Positions 1-25,610 of a DNA stretch of 64,000 nucleotides are shown here, in pieces. The position numbers were made by a program, and so were the translations under genes. Location of the stretch: positions 3,787,168 to 3,851,167 of the forward strand of contig NC_061065.1 in the NCBI RefSeq assembly GCF_021917145.1, written 5' to 3'. Position 1 is the first letter of the stretch. The number at the start of each line of letters is the position of its first letter. The notes below the pieces were generated by a model. It saw only the letters and a program-made list of their open reading frames with translations. It did not search any database and was not told the origin of the DNA. Source of the stretch: Hypomesus transpacificus. Its lineage: Eukaryota; Chordata; Actinopteri; Osmeriformes; Osmeridae.

Positions 1-568
1 ATGCAGTTTTGTTTGACGCTGGGCTCCACCTCTTACCCAACCCTCCCTGGGTAAACCTCACGGTTCTGCTGTGGTTATTGTGTTGTTCTACTACAGCGAT
101 AAGCAACCAAGAAAACAGGGAGTGTGGTTGAGCAAGTGGGATATCTTAAACCACATTGCCAGGAACGAAACATATTATGTGGCTCTCTCTACACAGTCTT
201 GTGTGAGGCTCTTGTTCACATTTTACTATGTTAAATCATATTCAATTACACTGGTAATTTGTCCATGCCCATTGTTATAGATAAGGATTGTGAAGGAATA
301 TAAGGTGTTTTTTTTGTGCTATTTCAATGTTGCAGATTAGATACTATGGTTGGCTTTCAGTGGCTGACTGCTACAGGGTGATTAATGTGCTCATTTCCCA
401 TTATTAAAGACTAGACCAGCGCTGTAGGCTATAGATATAGGGCCCGTCATAAATCTTAGCCAAATGAACAGTCAAATAATCGCTCATCGGAAATGAAATC
501 TGGGCTCATTAATACTGACACCCAGACTGGAGAGAGAGTACACATGAGCATGGGGCGTCTCAACCCCT

Positions 569-569
569 C

Positions 570-615
<46 letters not shown>

Positions 616-624
616 ACGCACACA
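569..624. repeat. (CA)n microsatellite
   Basis: A nearly pure CA dinucleotide array with a few G and T interruptions at both ends. Confidence 0.95.
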
Positions 625-1025
625 AGCCTTAAAGGGACTCTATCACCCTGGCGCCCCACTCAGAACAATGAAATGGTAATCATGAGAGGACAGCACAGCA
701 TCTTATTGTGTCTTCGTCTGTTTGTCAGGGAAGTACCTTCACTCAGAAGATTACAAAGCCTTCATGAGTAGATGATGCTGTGTATGACCTCTGTATGTAT
801 CTAAGGCTAAATTACATCCTTTTATTTCCCCCTGCATGTGTGTAAATGTGTGTGTGTGTGTATGTTTCTGTACACACTCACACATACAAACACACATATC
901 GCATGTATACATTCTAAATGATTGTATTTAACTTATATCTACCGTAAAACACACAAAATGTAGTGAACAAATTCCCAATGTGTACATAACTCTCTCTATA
1001 ACACTCTCTTGTTCTCTTTATGTCC

Positions 1026-1083
1026 AACACACACACAGGCACACACGCGGGCATACAGACATGCACACACACACACACACACC
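1026..1083. repeat. (CA)n microsatellite, interrupted
   Basis: CA blocks separated by short GGCA and GCGGGCAT interruptions; the purest block is 1063-1083. Confidence 0.9.
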
Positions 1084-1696
1084 ATACACTCAGGCACTCA
1101 CACATGTTTCTGACTATGCGTTCCTCTGGCCTCTGTCAGTTGCTCTAGCTGTGTACAGGGAGGTGCAGACAGAGTGTGTTGCTCCAGTTAATGACTAATG
1201 GCATGCATGGGATTGATTCTAAGAATGATTAATGGCATGCATGGGTTGCATTAGTCGTGTGATTTATAAGAGGTCATTCTGATTTATGATGATAGTGAAG
1301 TATACCTTCTCTCTGAGTTTAACACTCATCCAAGGCGTCCTCATGTGTACTCCTGGTGAAAGATATGCACTGCAAGGATGGGTCGAAAAAAATTGGATGC
1401 AACCACACACACAATGACAATCAGAGCGGTCGTCTGAAGATGTTTTTCTCACAAAATCCATTTTGTCTTTGGGATCCAGTGATAGCTACAAGGGCCTTTA
1501 CCGTTCTTCTTTGTTCATCCATGTTTTGTGATTCATCATTACCTTGGATTGAAGGCGTGTACATGTATGTGATGCTGAAAACAGGACAGAATACAAATGA
1601 TGTGTTTTTCCATCCTTTGCTCTTTATACTTGTTCTTTACTGTTTCTCCTCATCCCTCTGTACCCAGGGTACTTTGCACCACTGCGACATGACATC

Positions 1697-1800
1697 ACAC
1701 CTGCACAGACACACAATATACTCCCACACACACACACCACACACTCCCACACACGGACACAAACACACTCCCACACATTCACACAATCACACATATATAT
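1697..1800. repeat. Degenerate CA-rich tract
   Basis: Imperfect ACACTCCCACAC-type units, probably an old expanded and decayed CA array. Confidence 0.8.
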
Positions 1801-1930
1801 GTACACAAAAAGCAACACTCTTCCACAGCTCCACTCACCCAAACACTGAGACCTGCCACATGTGCACTATTCACCATTCATCACCCTCTCTCTCCCTGTA
1901 CACAGAAAACTGCTTACTATTCCCCTCTGC

Positions 1931-1957
1931 CTTACATACATACATACATACATACAT
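1931..1957. repeat. (CATA)n tetranucleotide array
   Basis: About six tandem CATA units, followed by more CA-rich sequence up to about 2050. Confidence 0.9.
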
Positions 1958-2335
1958 CCACACATAAATACACACACACTACCCATCCACACACGGCCAT
2001 GCATGCAGCCTTGCATACATGCACACACACACACACAAATAGACACACACCAGGTCTCTGCTGGCCTCCTTTCTCGGGCCAGTCCTGACAACGCTAATGA
2101 TTCTCACTGGGGCACAGGATGACGGGTGACAGAGCCAGCCAGACCAGGGATGATGCTGGGGGGAGGAGGGAGAAGGGGGTGCAGGGTAGAGGCGGTCAGG
2201 GATGCTGGTACAGGGGGCCAGTCTCTGGTGGAGCGTCGGAGGGTACTCAGACTGCAGAAAAATGGTAATTTATTACATTTAAGACAGGCATGACACTGTG
2301 AATCAGCCTACATTCAGATCATTGGGTGGGTGAGA

Positions 2336-2349
2336 GGGGGGGGGGGGGG
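2336..2349. repeat. Poly-G tract, 14 nt
   Basis: Uninterrupted run of G. It is one of eleven G/C runs of 13 nt or more in the window. Confidence 0.95.
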
Positions 2350-4575
2350 TAGGTAAACACAAAGAAGGAGAAATGAGGAGCAGAGGAAATGGAGAGAGAG
2401 TCGAGGAAATAATGTGCAATGGGAGAACTTAGCCTGGGGCATGGTCCATGTTTTGCCTATTTCTGAATAGTTAGTGTATTTATAATTCAAATATATGCCT
2501 TTAATAATTCACATGCATGGCATATCAAAGGGAAGTGCGTAAAAATTTTGAACACAGAATAGTAATACATTAAGTTGTGCATTTTTTTAAGGAAAATATA
2601 ACTAACTTATTTTCTCCCCAAGTCTTTGATACTCTTTCATTTAAGGGGAGGAAAGAAGGTTCCGTTTGTGTGTTTGCATTTCTAAAATCTAGTTGTAGAT
2701 TCAAAATTGATCATTTAAAGGAAAGAAATATCAGATTTTTTTGTGGGTCACAGTTTCTTATTATTGTATTTAGGAATTTAATTTTGGTCTAAAACGGCCA
2801 ACATATGTACCAAATTTTTATTTGAGCAAATACATAAAAAACATCACTATCTCTCATTTTGAGGTGTGAAAATAGTAAATGAGGAAATAATTTAAGCCGC
2901 TAGATGGCAATGGATTTCCGTAATTGTCCACGTAGACACTGCCCCTTCAATAGGAGCCTGTTTATGATTGATTCGGTGTCATGAACTGTCAAGTTTACAG
3001 GTACAGATGTATATTATCTTCGTCTTGAATGCATGTTGACTAGTTTTGATATGATGCATGCAGTTTTTCATTCACAAATAGCCTACTATACGTTAACTCC
3101 CCATTGCGGTCAGTAACTTTCTGATAGCAAATGCTACTTTATCAAGGTTATAAAGCCTGAATGTTATGTCAAATGTTTTCATTTAATTTTCTTATTGAGA
3201 GCACGGATACATGTGATGGGAAAGGAGTTATGTCGCATGCAGCCTATCATACAGTATGAGAGGAAGGATAAGGCCACACGCCAAAGTTGAAATGCAGAAT
3301 AAAGTTGTACACTATAAACTATATATTCTATAGACTAACCTAAAGTCTCGGATTCATATTATAAATTGAAATCTATTTTAAACCAATACGTAAGTAGCTT
3401 ACATCATTATTCTGAAATTCATTTTAATTCATTAAATGCTTTAGTTTAAATGAGTATAGGCTACGTTATTTAAAATGTTTGTGGGTGAATTGTTCAAATT
3501 GTTAATAGAATTTTGGGGAAGCCAAATAGAGTGGTAGCCAATCCTGACATGATAAGACTAACACATGTCAATGTTTCACCACCTATATTCGTTTGTATTT
3601 AAAACATCAAGGATGGTTATCTTCGTCGGTTTTAGGATCTTGCAATTCTAATACATATACAATCGAATGTTTCTTCTGAAACGGATGAGTCTTGTTTCGG
3701 AAGATAGGCCTATAGGCTACACAGGTTTATCTTAGGTTATCTCGTTACTTTCAAACATCAATATGATGCTTCACATTAAATTAAGAAACAATTGTATGAA
3801 CGTGATAGGTAAATATCTTAAAAGTGAATTTGTCCGACGAAAACCTAAGTCGGGAACCGTTTTGCTGCAGTTGCCCTTGCTAATCAAATCAGTCCGGTGA
3901 CTTTGTTGTCCATGTTGCTCTTTCATAACATGCCCAAGAAATAGGCTCATATTCCACATGGAAATTGCTAACAGTCTGGAGTCAACACACAACACGCCCT
4001 CAGCTTTTCCACAACCTGAAATACCCTAGGCCTACTGTAGCCATGTAATTCGGGCTGCATCTCTGATCCAACCAGTGCTGAAAACGATTACCACCTGTTC
4101 TGTCAACTCCTCCATCTAAATACATTGACTACCATTAAATTGACAATGATTTTAAGGTTAACTCGTGAGGTCATTGTGGTCAATTGCATATACCCTGATA
4201 TTTGTCTTAATACAATTCCAATAGGCCTGATTTTACGCTTTTAGGGCAATCTGAGATACATTTTTAGAGTTTATCAACCTCTTGCCTGTAGCCTAAACAC
4301 GCAGATTTCCCTGCCCATTGCACAATAAGCACAACTTTACACACGTATAGGCCTATGCACCACCCAATTTCGTTTTTCAGAAATTCTATTCCAATTTTTC
4401 TTCTCCAGCACTGATCATCTGACAATATCAAATTTTCACATGTAGAAAAATGTAGTGTTAAATCATATTTAAAGTTATAATCTTTATGGGGATGTGGGAG
4501 TTAAATTGCTGAACTGCCAGATTCGTTTCGTGCGTTAATTGTAGTTGATATTCTCACTACCTTGGTGACAAGACG

Positions 4576-4795
4576 TGACAGTTATTTTGCGTCACCCACT
4601 GCCTTGTCCAATGCAAATAGTATTTCCCGGCGTGTCACTGGCATAGCTCCAATCCTCCTTTCTTTGGCTGCATAGGACTGGTTACACCCACCCTTTTCCG
4701 GGTTCCGTCATCACCTTCTTTCGTTGATCAGCGCAGCCAGTCTATCCTATAAGCGCGCTCAGAGCCAACCTGCTAACATTCGCTGACACCCTCTC
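4576..4795 (+). promoter_or_regulatory. meis2: Putative meis2 promoter
   Basis: Seen in the sequence: a TGACAG MEIS half-site at 4576-4581, CCAAT at 4608-4612 overlapping a perfect octamer ATGCAAAT at 4611-4618, and a TATA-like TATAAG at 4748-4753. If the TATA-like element is used, transcription would start near 4778-4783, giving a leader of about 450 nt before the meis2 start codon. The start site is inferred. A broad or additional upstream start cannot be excluded. Confidence 0.5.
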
Positions 4796-5226
4796 ATGTC
4801 GGAGCGGGAATACATGGACACGAGGACAGACACTTCGACGTAGTCTGCCGGGACGCTCGTTCTTATTATATTCCATTCTAAAGGGGAAATTGCTGCTTTG
4901 GAAACGGACTTTCTACTGGAACTAATAATCTCAAAACTGTACACAGAGATTACCTTGACAACCAGTTTTACTGATTGACAGTTGGACTGCGAGTTACCAA
5001 TGCGCTTGTTTGGAAACTTCTGACTACCGTCAGTTTTTATTTATGTATGACAATTGTTTACCGTGTATTCGGGTTTAGTATGCACATGTGCTCTTATTCA
5101 TGGTGCTACAACAGAGGATTATAATTCTTAGTTGGATGTAAAGAAGTACCCAACTGATATCCTAAACCTCAACCCCACATTGAAACAACATATTTTAGTG
5201 CTGTGTCTTCAAATTGCGCATGCCAC

Positions 5227-5238
<12 letters not shown>
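4796..5238 (+). promoter_or_regulatory. meis2: meis2 5' leader with multiple uORFs
   Basis: Presumed 5' UTR and exon 1. Upstream ORFs read directly from the sequence are 4796-4843 (15 codons plus stop), 5000-5023 (7 plus stop), 5043-5078 (11 plus stop) and 5080-5124 (14 plus stop). A minimal ATG-TAA lies at 5136-5141. A further ATG at 5220 is 7 nt upstream of the main start and out of frame; after splicing it stops nine codons later in exon 2. A perfect PBX-MEIS decamer TGATTGACAG occupies 4972-4981. The main ATG at 5227 has C at -3 and G at +4, a mediocre context. Confidence 0.55.
4972..4981 (+). promoter_or_regulatory. Exact PBX-MEIS/PREP composite site
   Basis: TGATTGACAG is the classic cooperative binding decamer for PBX with MEIS or PREP. 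It lies in the putative meis2 leader, where autoregulation would be plausible. Occupancy is an inference. Confidence 0.55.
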
Positions 5239-18297
<13,059 letters not shown>

Positions 18298-19688
18298 ACC
18301 CTGAAGCTCAACCTACTGACCAGGGTGATGTAAGTAGCACCTCTGTCCCCTCCACTCCATTTCTCACCCACCAACCCCCCTGCTCTATACTCTTCTATTC
18401 CTCTCCATCACTCCTTCTCTCTTTCTTTCTTCATTTTTCTCTGCCCCCCCCCCCTCTCTTCTTCATCCGTGGGCCCAATCTGATTAAGAGGCTGGTAATA
18501 CTCCCTCACCCCCTCCAGTCCTATCAGCTCTCCTGGCTGCTGACAGTTCACAAATCAAGACGTATCGCCCGCCGGAGGCACTGGAGCACACCAAATTTTA
18601 TTTAACACCCACACTCCACTGCTCAATGAGCCACGCTATAATGACACTTACCTTGATTAATAGAGCTCTTTATATGTAAATAGGAGCCGCATTTGCCTCA
18701 CTTTTCACCGGGGCCAATTCCGCCAACACAGCCTCCTTCCCTGGGATCATTTCCTTGGTTTTGCTAATGAAGTCCAAAGAGCAGATAGCAACGACCCTTT
18801 TTAAAGAAAGAGCAGCATAGAGATATTACATTCTCAATGTGAATAAAAATGCTGTCTATAAGAATTTGTTATATATTTAATCCAATTACTTCTCATTGAG
18901 TGATCATTGACCAGTTACTGTAATAGCTCAATATAGAGGCATGTTGCCCTCCCCTAATTTGATCTGGGATGAGACCGTATGCTGATTGCTGCAGTAAATT
19001 TACCACAGCCGGCACATATGGTTGTTTGCAGTAATATGTGGGCATCCTATGCATGATCAAGCCAGAGCCAGAGGAACCATAATATTTAGGCACTATGAAA
19101 TACATGACTGAATCCATGCTGTCCAGTCTCTGTGTAGGCTGCAGTTCAAACCCTGCCATGTGGGTTCTTGCCCTCAGCCAATAGATGGACTACTAGTCAT
19201 AAGGACACAAGTATGTTTGAGTCTGACCATGTGTTGTTGTGTGTTCCAGGCCTCCATGGTTTGCTCAGGGATAGTTCCATCCGGCTCAGTGGTCCAGTGA
19301 GAGCATGCCACAGCCTAGTCTCACCTGTACCCACCTGGCCACGCCCACTTCAACGCCACTCCCACTGGAAAAAAAGAGGACCACACCTACCCTGGGAACA
19401 CCCACATCTGCACAGACCACATTGACCTTCTGTAACGCCCATGCCTGGAGGACGATGAGCACCCAGGAACACGCTGAAGTCATCAACAGTGACAGAGAGA
19501 CATGTCTTCCAAAATATTAAAGACTTCTAACTGAACAACGGAAGACTACGTGACCTCGGCTACAGTTTAACAGGACTTTCTTTTCTTTTTTAAATTATTT
19601 ATTTATTTTTCTACAACGGCGGACCATGGGAACAAGAACATTTTAGTCTTCCCAAAGATATAATGACACAAAATTGTACATACATGTG

Positions 19689-19748
19689 TACACACACAAC
19701 CACACACATGCTACATACACACACACACACACACACACACAGAAACAC
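19689..19748. repeat. (CA)n microsatellite in meis2 3' UTR
   Basis: The pure AC block is 19717-19741, with imperfect CA sequence on both sides. Confidence 0.9.
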
Positions 19749-20231
19749 ATATTTACACTCTAGTCGCTTAATCTTTTATAAACCATTTTAAAACAACCAC
19801 TGTGGATTAACAAAAAAAAAGTTGATGAAGACTCTAAGAGTTTAACTGTTGTGGTGTAAATGTGCTCTTCATTTGACTGTGTCTATCTTTGCTCTTGTGA
19901 TCACTAGTTTTTAGAATCAGAGTTTGACAGATCCTGTGGAAGATAAAATATCTCTGAGCTGCAACAGGACTGCAGCTCAATTCACCTCCCAACAAAGACC
20001 AAGCTCTCTTTCATCTGTATTTTGAATGTTGCCCGTTTGTTTTTGTTGATCATGCACTAAATCAAATTCAGTTTTAACTCTGTCATCATTTTATTCTGTG
20101 TTCTCCTGGAATCTGTCAAAAAATACTGAAAGAGGTTATGGTGAGAACACTATAGACCGATTTACCTTTAGATATTGCTCAAATAGTTTTATAGCACAGA
20201 AAAGGGAATGGTTTCTGCACTAAAAACCAAA

Positions 20232-20237
20232 AATAAA
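20232..20237 (+). terminator. meis2: Candidate meis2 poly(A) signal
   Basis: Canonical AATAAA in AT-rich sequence about 1 kb into exon 13. A further AATAAA at 21671-21676 could serve a longer UTR. Confidence 0.4.
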
Positions 20238-21855
20238 AACTAATTTAAAAAAAAGATCTATGAGGACTCTGACTTGTGCTCTTCTTTGAGGGATGTGTAG
20301 TGGTAAATAGAGGCTTTTTTGAACATTTTGCAGTAGGCCCTGTGTCCATTAGTTATATGGTTTAACAATAACCAAAAACTATACGTTTTAATATACCGGT
20401 TCACGCTCGTTTGGTCGATATGGCGAAATTGCAGTCGCTTCTCTTTATTCGATTATGTTGACAGGAATGATGGATGACCAATTCGAAATTCAGGGATAAA
20501 AAACACATGCAACTCCAGGTTATATTTTTAACTACTAAAGAATATGAGTGCCTTATAAAATAACTATTGCACAAGAGAAAAAGGGAGGAAATATATTGAG
20601 CTTTAAAAGTTCGATCCTGAATTGAAATACATTTGTGCCAATAGATTAACCTGAATACACTTGTTCTTTTCATTGTTTCAAGGATTTTTGCACCCTTTTT
20701 TTACTTTCATTGCGCGGGTTTGAGCACTGGGAAATGCTGTAGGCCACTTGGAGGATCATTTATCCATGTCAACCAAATAACGATCGTGTGTGTGCTGCTG
20801 TATTGATGAGGAAAATTACTTTAACGGGAGAGGAGAGTCTCGTGGACACGGTAAATGTACAATGATGAGTTAACATGCGTTTTCTCATAGGAAGGAAATA
20901 GCCTAAGTAGAACTAGGCTATTGTTCATACTACATGAGTGATCTATCGAAAAAAATATCATACTTTTATTCTTATTATCCTTATTATTGTTATTATTGTA
21001 ATGCCAATTATTATGCTTTATAGTTTTTGTTAAACAATAATAATAACTATATAAATAATATTATTTTATCGTAGACGTTGGAGTTCCGTTATAACAGTAT
21101 ATTACAGTAAAAACATCCACAAGGTTTCAAATCTAAATCTAAAACATACATTTTCGTTTTGTGATATTATATTAACCTATTATTGGGCTACATGCTGTAT
21201 TTTCTAATCTATTAAGTAAATCCAATCATTAATGTAATGTGCTAAATCTGACCATGCATACTTTTGAATGCCAGTGACTTGTTACAGTTATTAGACAGTT
21301 TTACTTACAACATTAATGGATAATGTCTCTTGTTTTTAATTAATGTGTCAATTAGCATGTTAAATCGACGTGTAAAATGTCAAGCATTCAGGGTAAGCCC
21401 GAGGCTAGCCTTTTAAACCAGGATAGCAACTGAATTGTCTTATTCTCCACCCAATAGCTGGGAGGCTAAACGTAAGATAAAAATCTACATGGAACATGAA
21501 TGAGAATAGATAGTAAACTTTATAACTTCTATTATATATAGACTTTAGACCACTTCCAATTTTTCATAATTTACATTTTGTAGGTTATGACACAATACCT
21601 TTATTTGAATAGCATGTCGGTATTAGTGTAATAAACCTGTTAAGGGTTTATAACATAAGCATTGTTTGTAAATAAAATATCCCTTATTTCAGCTCTCTAC
21701 ATATAAAGAGTGGATCTGTGGAGCAGGCAGCCATCCTCACTGTAGTTAAGATAAATGCGTTTTGAAGGCTGCCGGAAACAAGCGCCTATCGAAATGAAAT
21801 ATGGGTCATCCCTCCTGCAGAAAGCAACATCACGTGGTGGATAGAGCTCTTATTT

Positions 21856-21893
21856 GCAGGCCTTCTTTCACGCACCAGCGAGAGAAGGCCTGC
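21856..21893. repeat. Inverted repeat / hairpin, 14-bp stem
   Basis: Arms GCAGGCCTTCT (21856-21866) and AGAAGGCCTGC (21883-21893) are exact reverse complements. The next three pairs (one a wobble) extend the stem to 14 bp around a 10-nt loop. It is shorter than a normal microRNA precursor stem. Confidence 0.75.
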
Positions 21894-22464
21894 TGCAATT
21901 TCCTTTCTTTTCTCTGTCTAAACAAAAACAACAACAAAAAAGCACCTTTACAAATATATATATACATAAATATTGGCTAAAAAGTTATGTATACTTTGTA
22001 ATATACTCCATATATATATCAGCTTTCAAGACAATAGTATTCAGTACAGATACCATAGATTAACAATTTCTTTGCCAGTATACTGGGTAGAGATCTTTGA
22101 AGAAATGTAAATTCTTTACACACTTTGATTTTATAACATCAAATGCCAGTTCTAATCTTGTTGTCTCCCAAAGCCCCTGTGTTGTACCCCTCCTATTCAA
22201 CTCTTTCAAATCAAGGAATGGAGAGATCGGTGGAGGGTGATGCGGGTGTTTTTTTATTTCACCCTCTGGTAACAAAATCATACTCTCCCATCTCATCTTC
22301 TCAATCATGTCTTCCCCCTGTCAAGCAGCCACCCATGTCCCAGATACTTACAGCTGACGTCATCTGAAGCAGTCTGTGGAGGTCTTAGGCTCCGGCCATG
22401 CTTATTGCTTAAAATATGCTTTGTGTAGATGGATTTAGCCTTTGGGGGGAGGTGTGTGTGTGGT

Positions 22465-22496
<32 letters not shown>
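22465..22496. repeat. Poly-G tract, 32 nt
   Basis: The longest homopolymer in the window, preceded by GT repeats. Its true length may differ because such runs are error-prone in sequencing. Confidence 0.9.
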
Positions 22497-22499
<3 letters not shown>

Positions 22500-25400
22500 T
22501 GTTCAGAGACGTCTACTGTTTTACCAGTATTGAATGCACAGGGGTTATAAAAACAATTAGCTTTTCACCCCAGAAGTGATGATTGTGTGTCTTCCTATTG
22601 AAAGACCTATTGAAGTTTAACCCAGATGACACCGTCAAAGCCTTCTGCAAATGTATTCTGGATGATTTCATGGTAATCACTTTTGAGTCCTTAATTCCAG
22701 CATGCAAATCCCTTTGCGCTCTAATACTGGTAATGCTCACATTTCAAGCATCAACTTACTGGATGCCCCTTGATCATTTCACCCACTGCCTGATCCCAGG
22801 TAAGACAATCTGAGTAATACTTACAGACATGCCATGACAAAATCCCTGAATCAGGGTTGTCAAACACAATTTGACATGTGTATGTCTCCTCCCACTGGAT
22901 CTCACTCTGGCCTCTCAAAGACTCCAAGAGACATGGATGGATGTTTACTCCGAGGTTTGATTCCAGGCTGGAAGCGATTGGTGTTTAAATAGGGGATAAG
23001 GAAAATCAGGTGGGACTGGTCAACAGGGAGGCCTCTCGTCAGTTTTATTTACAGCAATACATGCGATGGGTTCAGGGGTCAAAGTTGAAGGCGAGGACAA
23101 CTGGGCAGCATTTTGGATTTTAAGGAGGTTGACTTTGATGTTTGATGTGTCAGGTCTTCTAAACACTCCCTCCTTCTATCAGCCTTGAAATGCCTCATGG
23201 CATTAAGCTGGGGTATAGGATGACATCATTCTGTATCAGATGGGGACCTCTTGGCTTAGCAGAGAGCTTTATTACATGGGAAAAATAAACTGTTGTCCAT
23301 CTTATGTTTAGTTCACTACTGTGAGAAGCAAAAAGATCAGTTACACAAAAAAAAAATCTTATGGGTATGCAATACCAATGTTTTCACACTTTGTGGATGT
23401 TAAACAGCTTACAGTGAGGTACATAGTGTAGCAACATAATCATATCTCAACTGTTTGCACATAGATTAAGAACGGCAGTGACCCTTCCTCTTAGATTGAG
23501 GACAAAATCCCCAAATTTCACCATTTAAAGATTATTCTCCCTCCAGCTCCATCCATCTGGGTCTGGACACAAGTGTTTTCACTTACATTAGCCAGAGAGA
23601 GAGGAGAATTCGGACAGGCATGCTGGACAGTGAACTTGCAGCACAGGCCATTTCTTTGGAATCAAAGTGACACATGTCGTCCCAGGTTTTTCACCTGACA
23701 ACTTTATCTGGACTGTTGTCCAGTCTATGTGACAGCTCTCACACTATAGTTAGCACATGGTGTTGTGAGTCCTCCTGCATTTGGACACATTTAAAACCTG
23801 TTTTATTGTCTGGAGCGGCTCATGTCTGGCATTTAAGTACCCAGTCATGGATCTTTATCCAGAAATGTTTTTGTGCAATTGTGAATTCAAAAAAACGTAT
23901 TTAGATTTTTTAGATTTTTACAGCTGAATATTACAATGCTGCAATACTTTGTAAAGATTACTTTGATACTAAACTACCTTTCTCAGAAATCAAGGTGGAA
24001 CTGTGGAACAAGGTTCCAAAGTTTAACATAATAATAATGGTTCCCCTGGGTTCAGAATAGGTTACAATCAGCAACCAATCCAACAGGCAACCTTGGTTGA
24101 ATGGAAAACTAAAACACCACAGATGACTTTGATTAGTGGGCTGTACTGTTTGGCTACAACTGTCACAAACAGTCAAGCCATCATGCAGTCATTCAGAGCT
24201 GGATAACCATAAAAGTGAGATTTGTTTAAGTACACTGTTGAAGGCGTGATGATGAAAAGACAAATGAATATTACAGGGAAGGACTGCTGTTGGAAGAAAA
24301 AATATTTTTTCATCTCACAGTTTAATGACCAGTTCAAGAACATTGAAAATGATTTATGGCACAATGCCTCCATACGTTCCTAGTATCCATTCATGAAAGC
24401 AGCAAATGCATTAGAAACTAAATGAATGAAAAGAACTCAGTAAAGAATTCAGTAACACAACCAACATCAACAACTCAAAATGAGCCTATTGGGGCTCTCC
24501 GTGATCGCCCCCCTCCTCAGGTCAAACTCCTGTGACAGGGGAGTAGGAGAGGAGTGATAGGCTGAGCGACCTGGCTGAGCTCATCTGGTTCTCCATTACG
24601 CCGGCCCAGTCTGGGGCAGGCCTGACGGATGTCGAGGGCAGGCAGAGGTAACGCTGGGCCTCTTCAGGGAAGGAACAGAGTTGAGGCAGGGGACACGACG
24701 GCAAGGAAGACTAAGTCAGGCTGTGTTTATAAACAGGAACTTGTCCCTCTTAACCCCTGAGATTAGAGTAGTGTTCACAATCATCTCATTCTCATTGGTG
24801 ATATTAACCAAGCGGAAAAAGACAGCAGCTACATTTGAATAAAACGGTTTTTTTGCATTTGGTTGTTTTTGAGGAAAAGAAACCTTCCCATTTGTAGTGG
24901 AGAAAACTGTTCTTCAACAGGGATCAGAGATCAATGCATGCTAGAAAACATTAGGCCCTTGATGGTTTAATTGTGTATAGAATGATAACCTGTAGTGAGA
25001 ATCTCTCACGGGTGACAAATGCCTCTGCCCTCTGCTCGCAACAAGATCTGACAGGGTCATCACAGAGAGGAAGCGCGCCCAGACCATTCGCATCACATAA
25101 ATCTCACTGGGGAATCACATAAACAGTCACCGCACACAGCCCACATAACAAACCAGGCATTTATTCCACAGGCATGTTTTTACTTCTAGTAGATTTTTAG
25201 GATTTCTTCCTACACTGTTAATTTCCTATTTGATAAAAGTCAGGAATATTTGTATGTATATACAGTATATGTACAGTATACACATATTTATGTATCCATT
25301 CTAATCCATCAAAGAATTAAAATATTATTTTCGCAGAGTTGGGCAAAGGGATGGCTTCTCTCAGTTGAAATTCAAGCTGACGACCATTGTGAGTGTCCTC

Positions 25401-25567
25401 AACTGTTGAGTGAGAAAAGAAAATAAATGGTATGAGTTAATGGGTGTGCTCCAGAGTGCAGGAGCTGTATATTTGGCCTTGTCAGGTGAGACTGTTTGAT
25501 TGTGATCACATCTATCACAGTGAGCCGCTGCAATTATTCTCCAAAATAAACCCACTAGGCAGTGGGG

Positions 25568-25610
25568 CTGGCAGTGGGGGCAGTGGGGGCCCACTAGCCC
25601 CCACTGCCAG
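25568..25610. repeat. GC-rich hairpin, perfect 14-bp arms
   Basis: CTGGCAGTGGGGGC (25568-25581) and GCCCCCACTGCCAG (25597-25610) pair exactly. Inside, AGTGGG and CCCACT pair again, leaving a tiny loop and one bulged A. The left side also reads as tandem GGCAGTGGGG units. Confidence 0.8.

Larger units (their letters stand above)
1..4560. other. Intergenic DNA upstream of meis2
   Basis: No coding exon is recognised here. Open frames in 1-2120 run through CA/TG repeats and encode only His/Thr- or Cys/Val-rich low-complexity peptides. From about 2400 to 4560 the DNA is AT-rich and free of obvious simple repeats. A CTCF-like match lies at 2897-2910. A 16-bp direct repeat beginning TAATGGCATGC occurs at 1196 and 1230. 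Distal meis2 regulatory DNA is possible but cannot be shown from this sequence alone. Confidence 0.6.
19250..20260 (+). other. meis2: meis2 3' UTR exon 13 carrying a relic of the long C-terminal isoform
   Basis: The acceptor TTCCAG precedes 19250. Joined directly to exon 11, this exon reads GLHGLLRDSSIRLSGPV and stops at 19423-19425. That start resembles the GLQSMPGDY...GGPM segment of the long MEIS isoforms as I recall it, but the following MPQPSLT (like MAQPSYT) lies in another frame at 19305, and SAQ recurs further on. The long tail therefore looks broken by indels and survives as 3' UTR. A CA repeat lies at 19689-19748. The 3' end near 20260 is inferred from an AATAAA at 20232-20237. Confidence 0.55.

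Noticed and set aside
1356..1967. 203-aa frame upstream of meis2
   Set aside because: The C-terminal half is His/Thr repeat from CA tracts; there is no recognisable domain or neighbouring exon.
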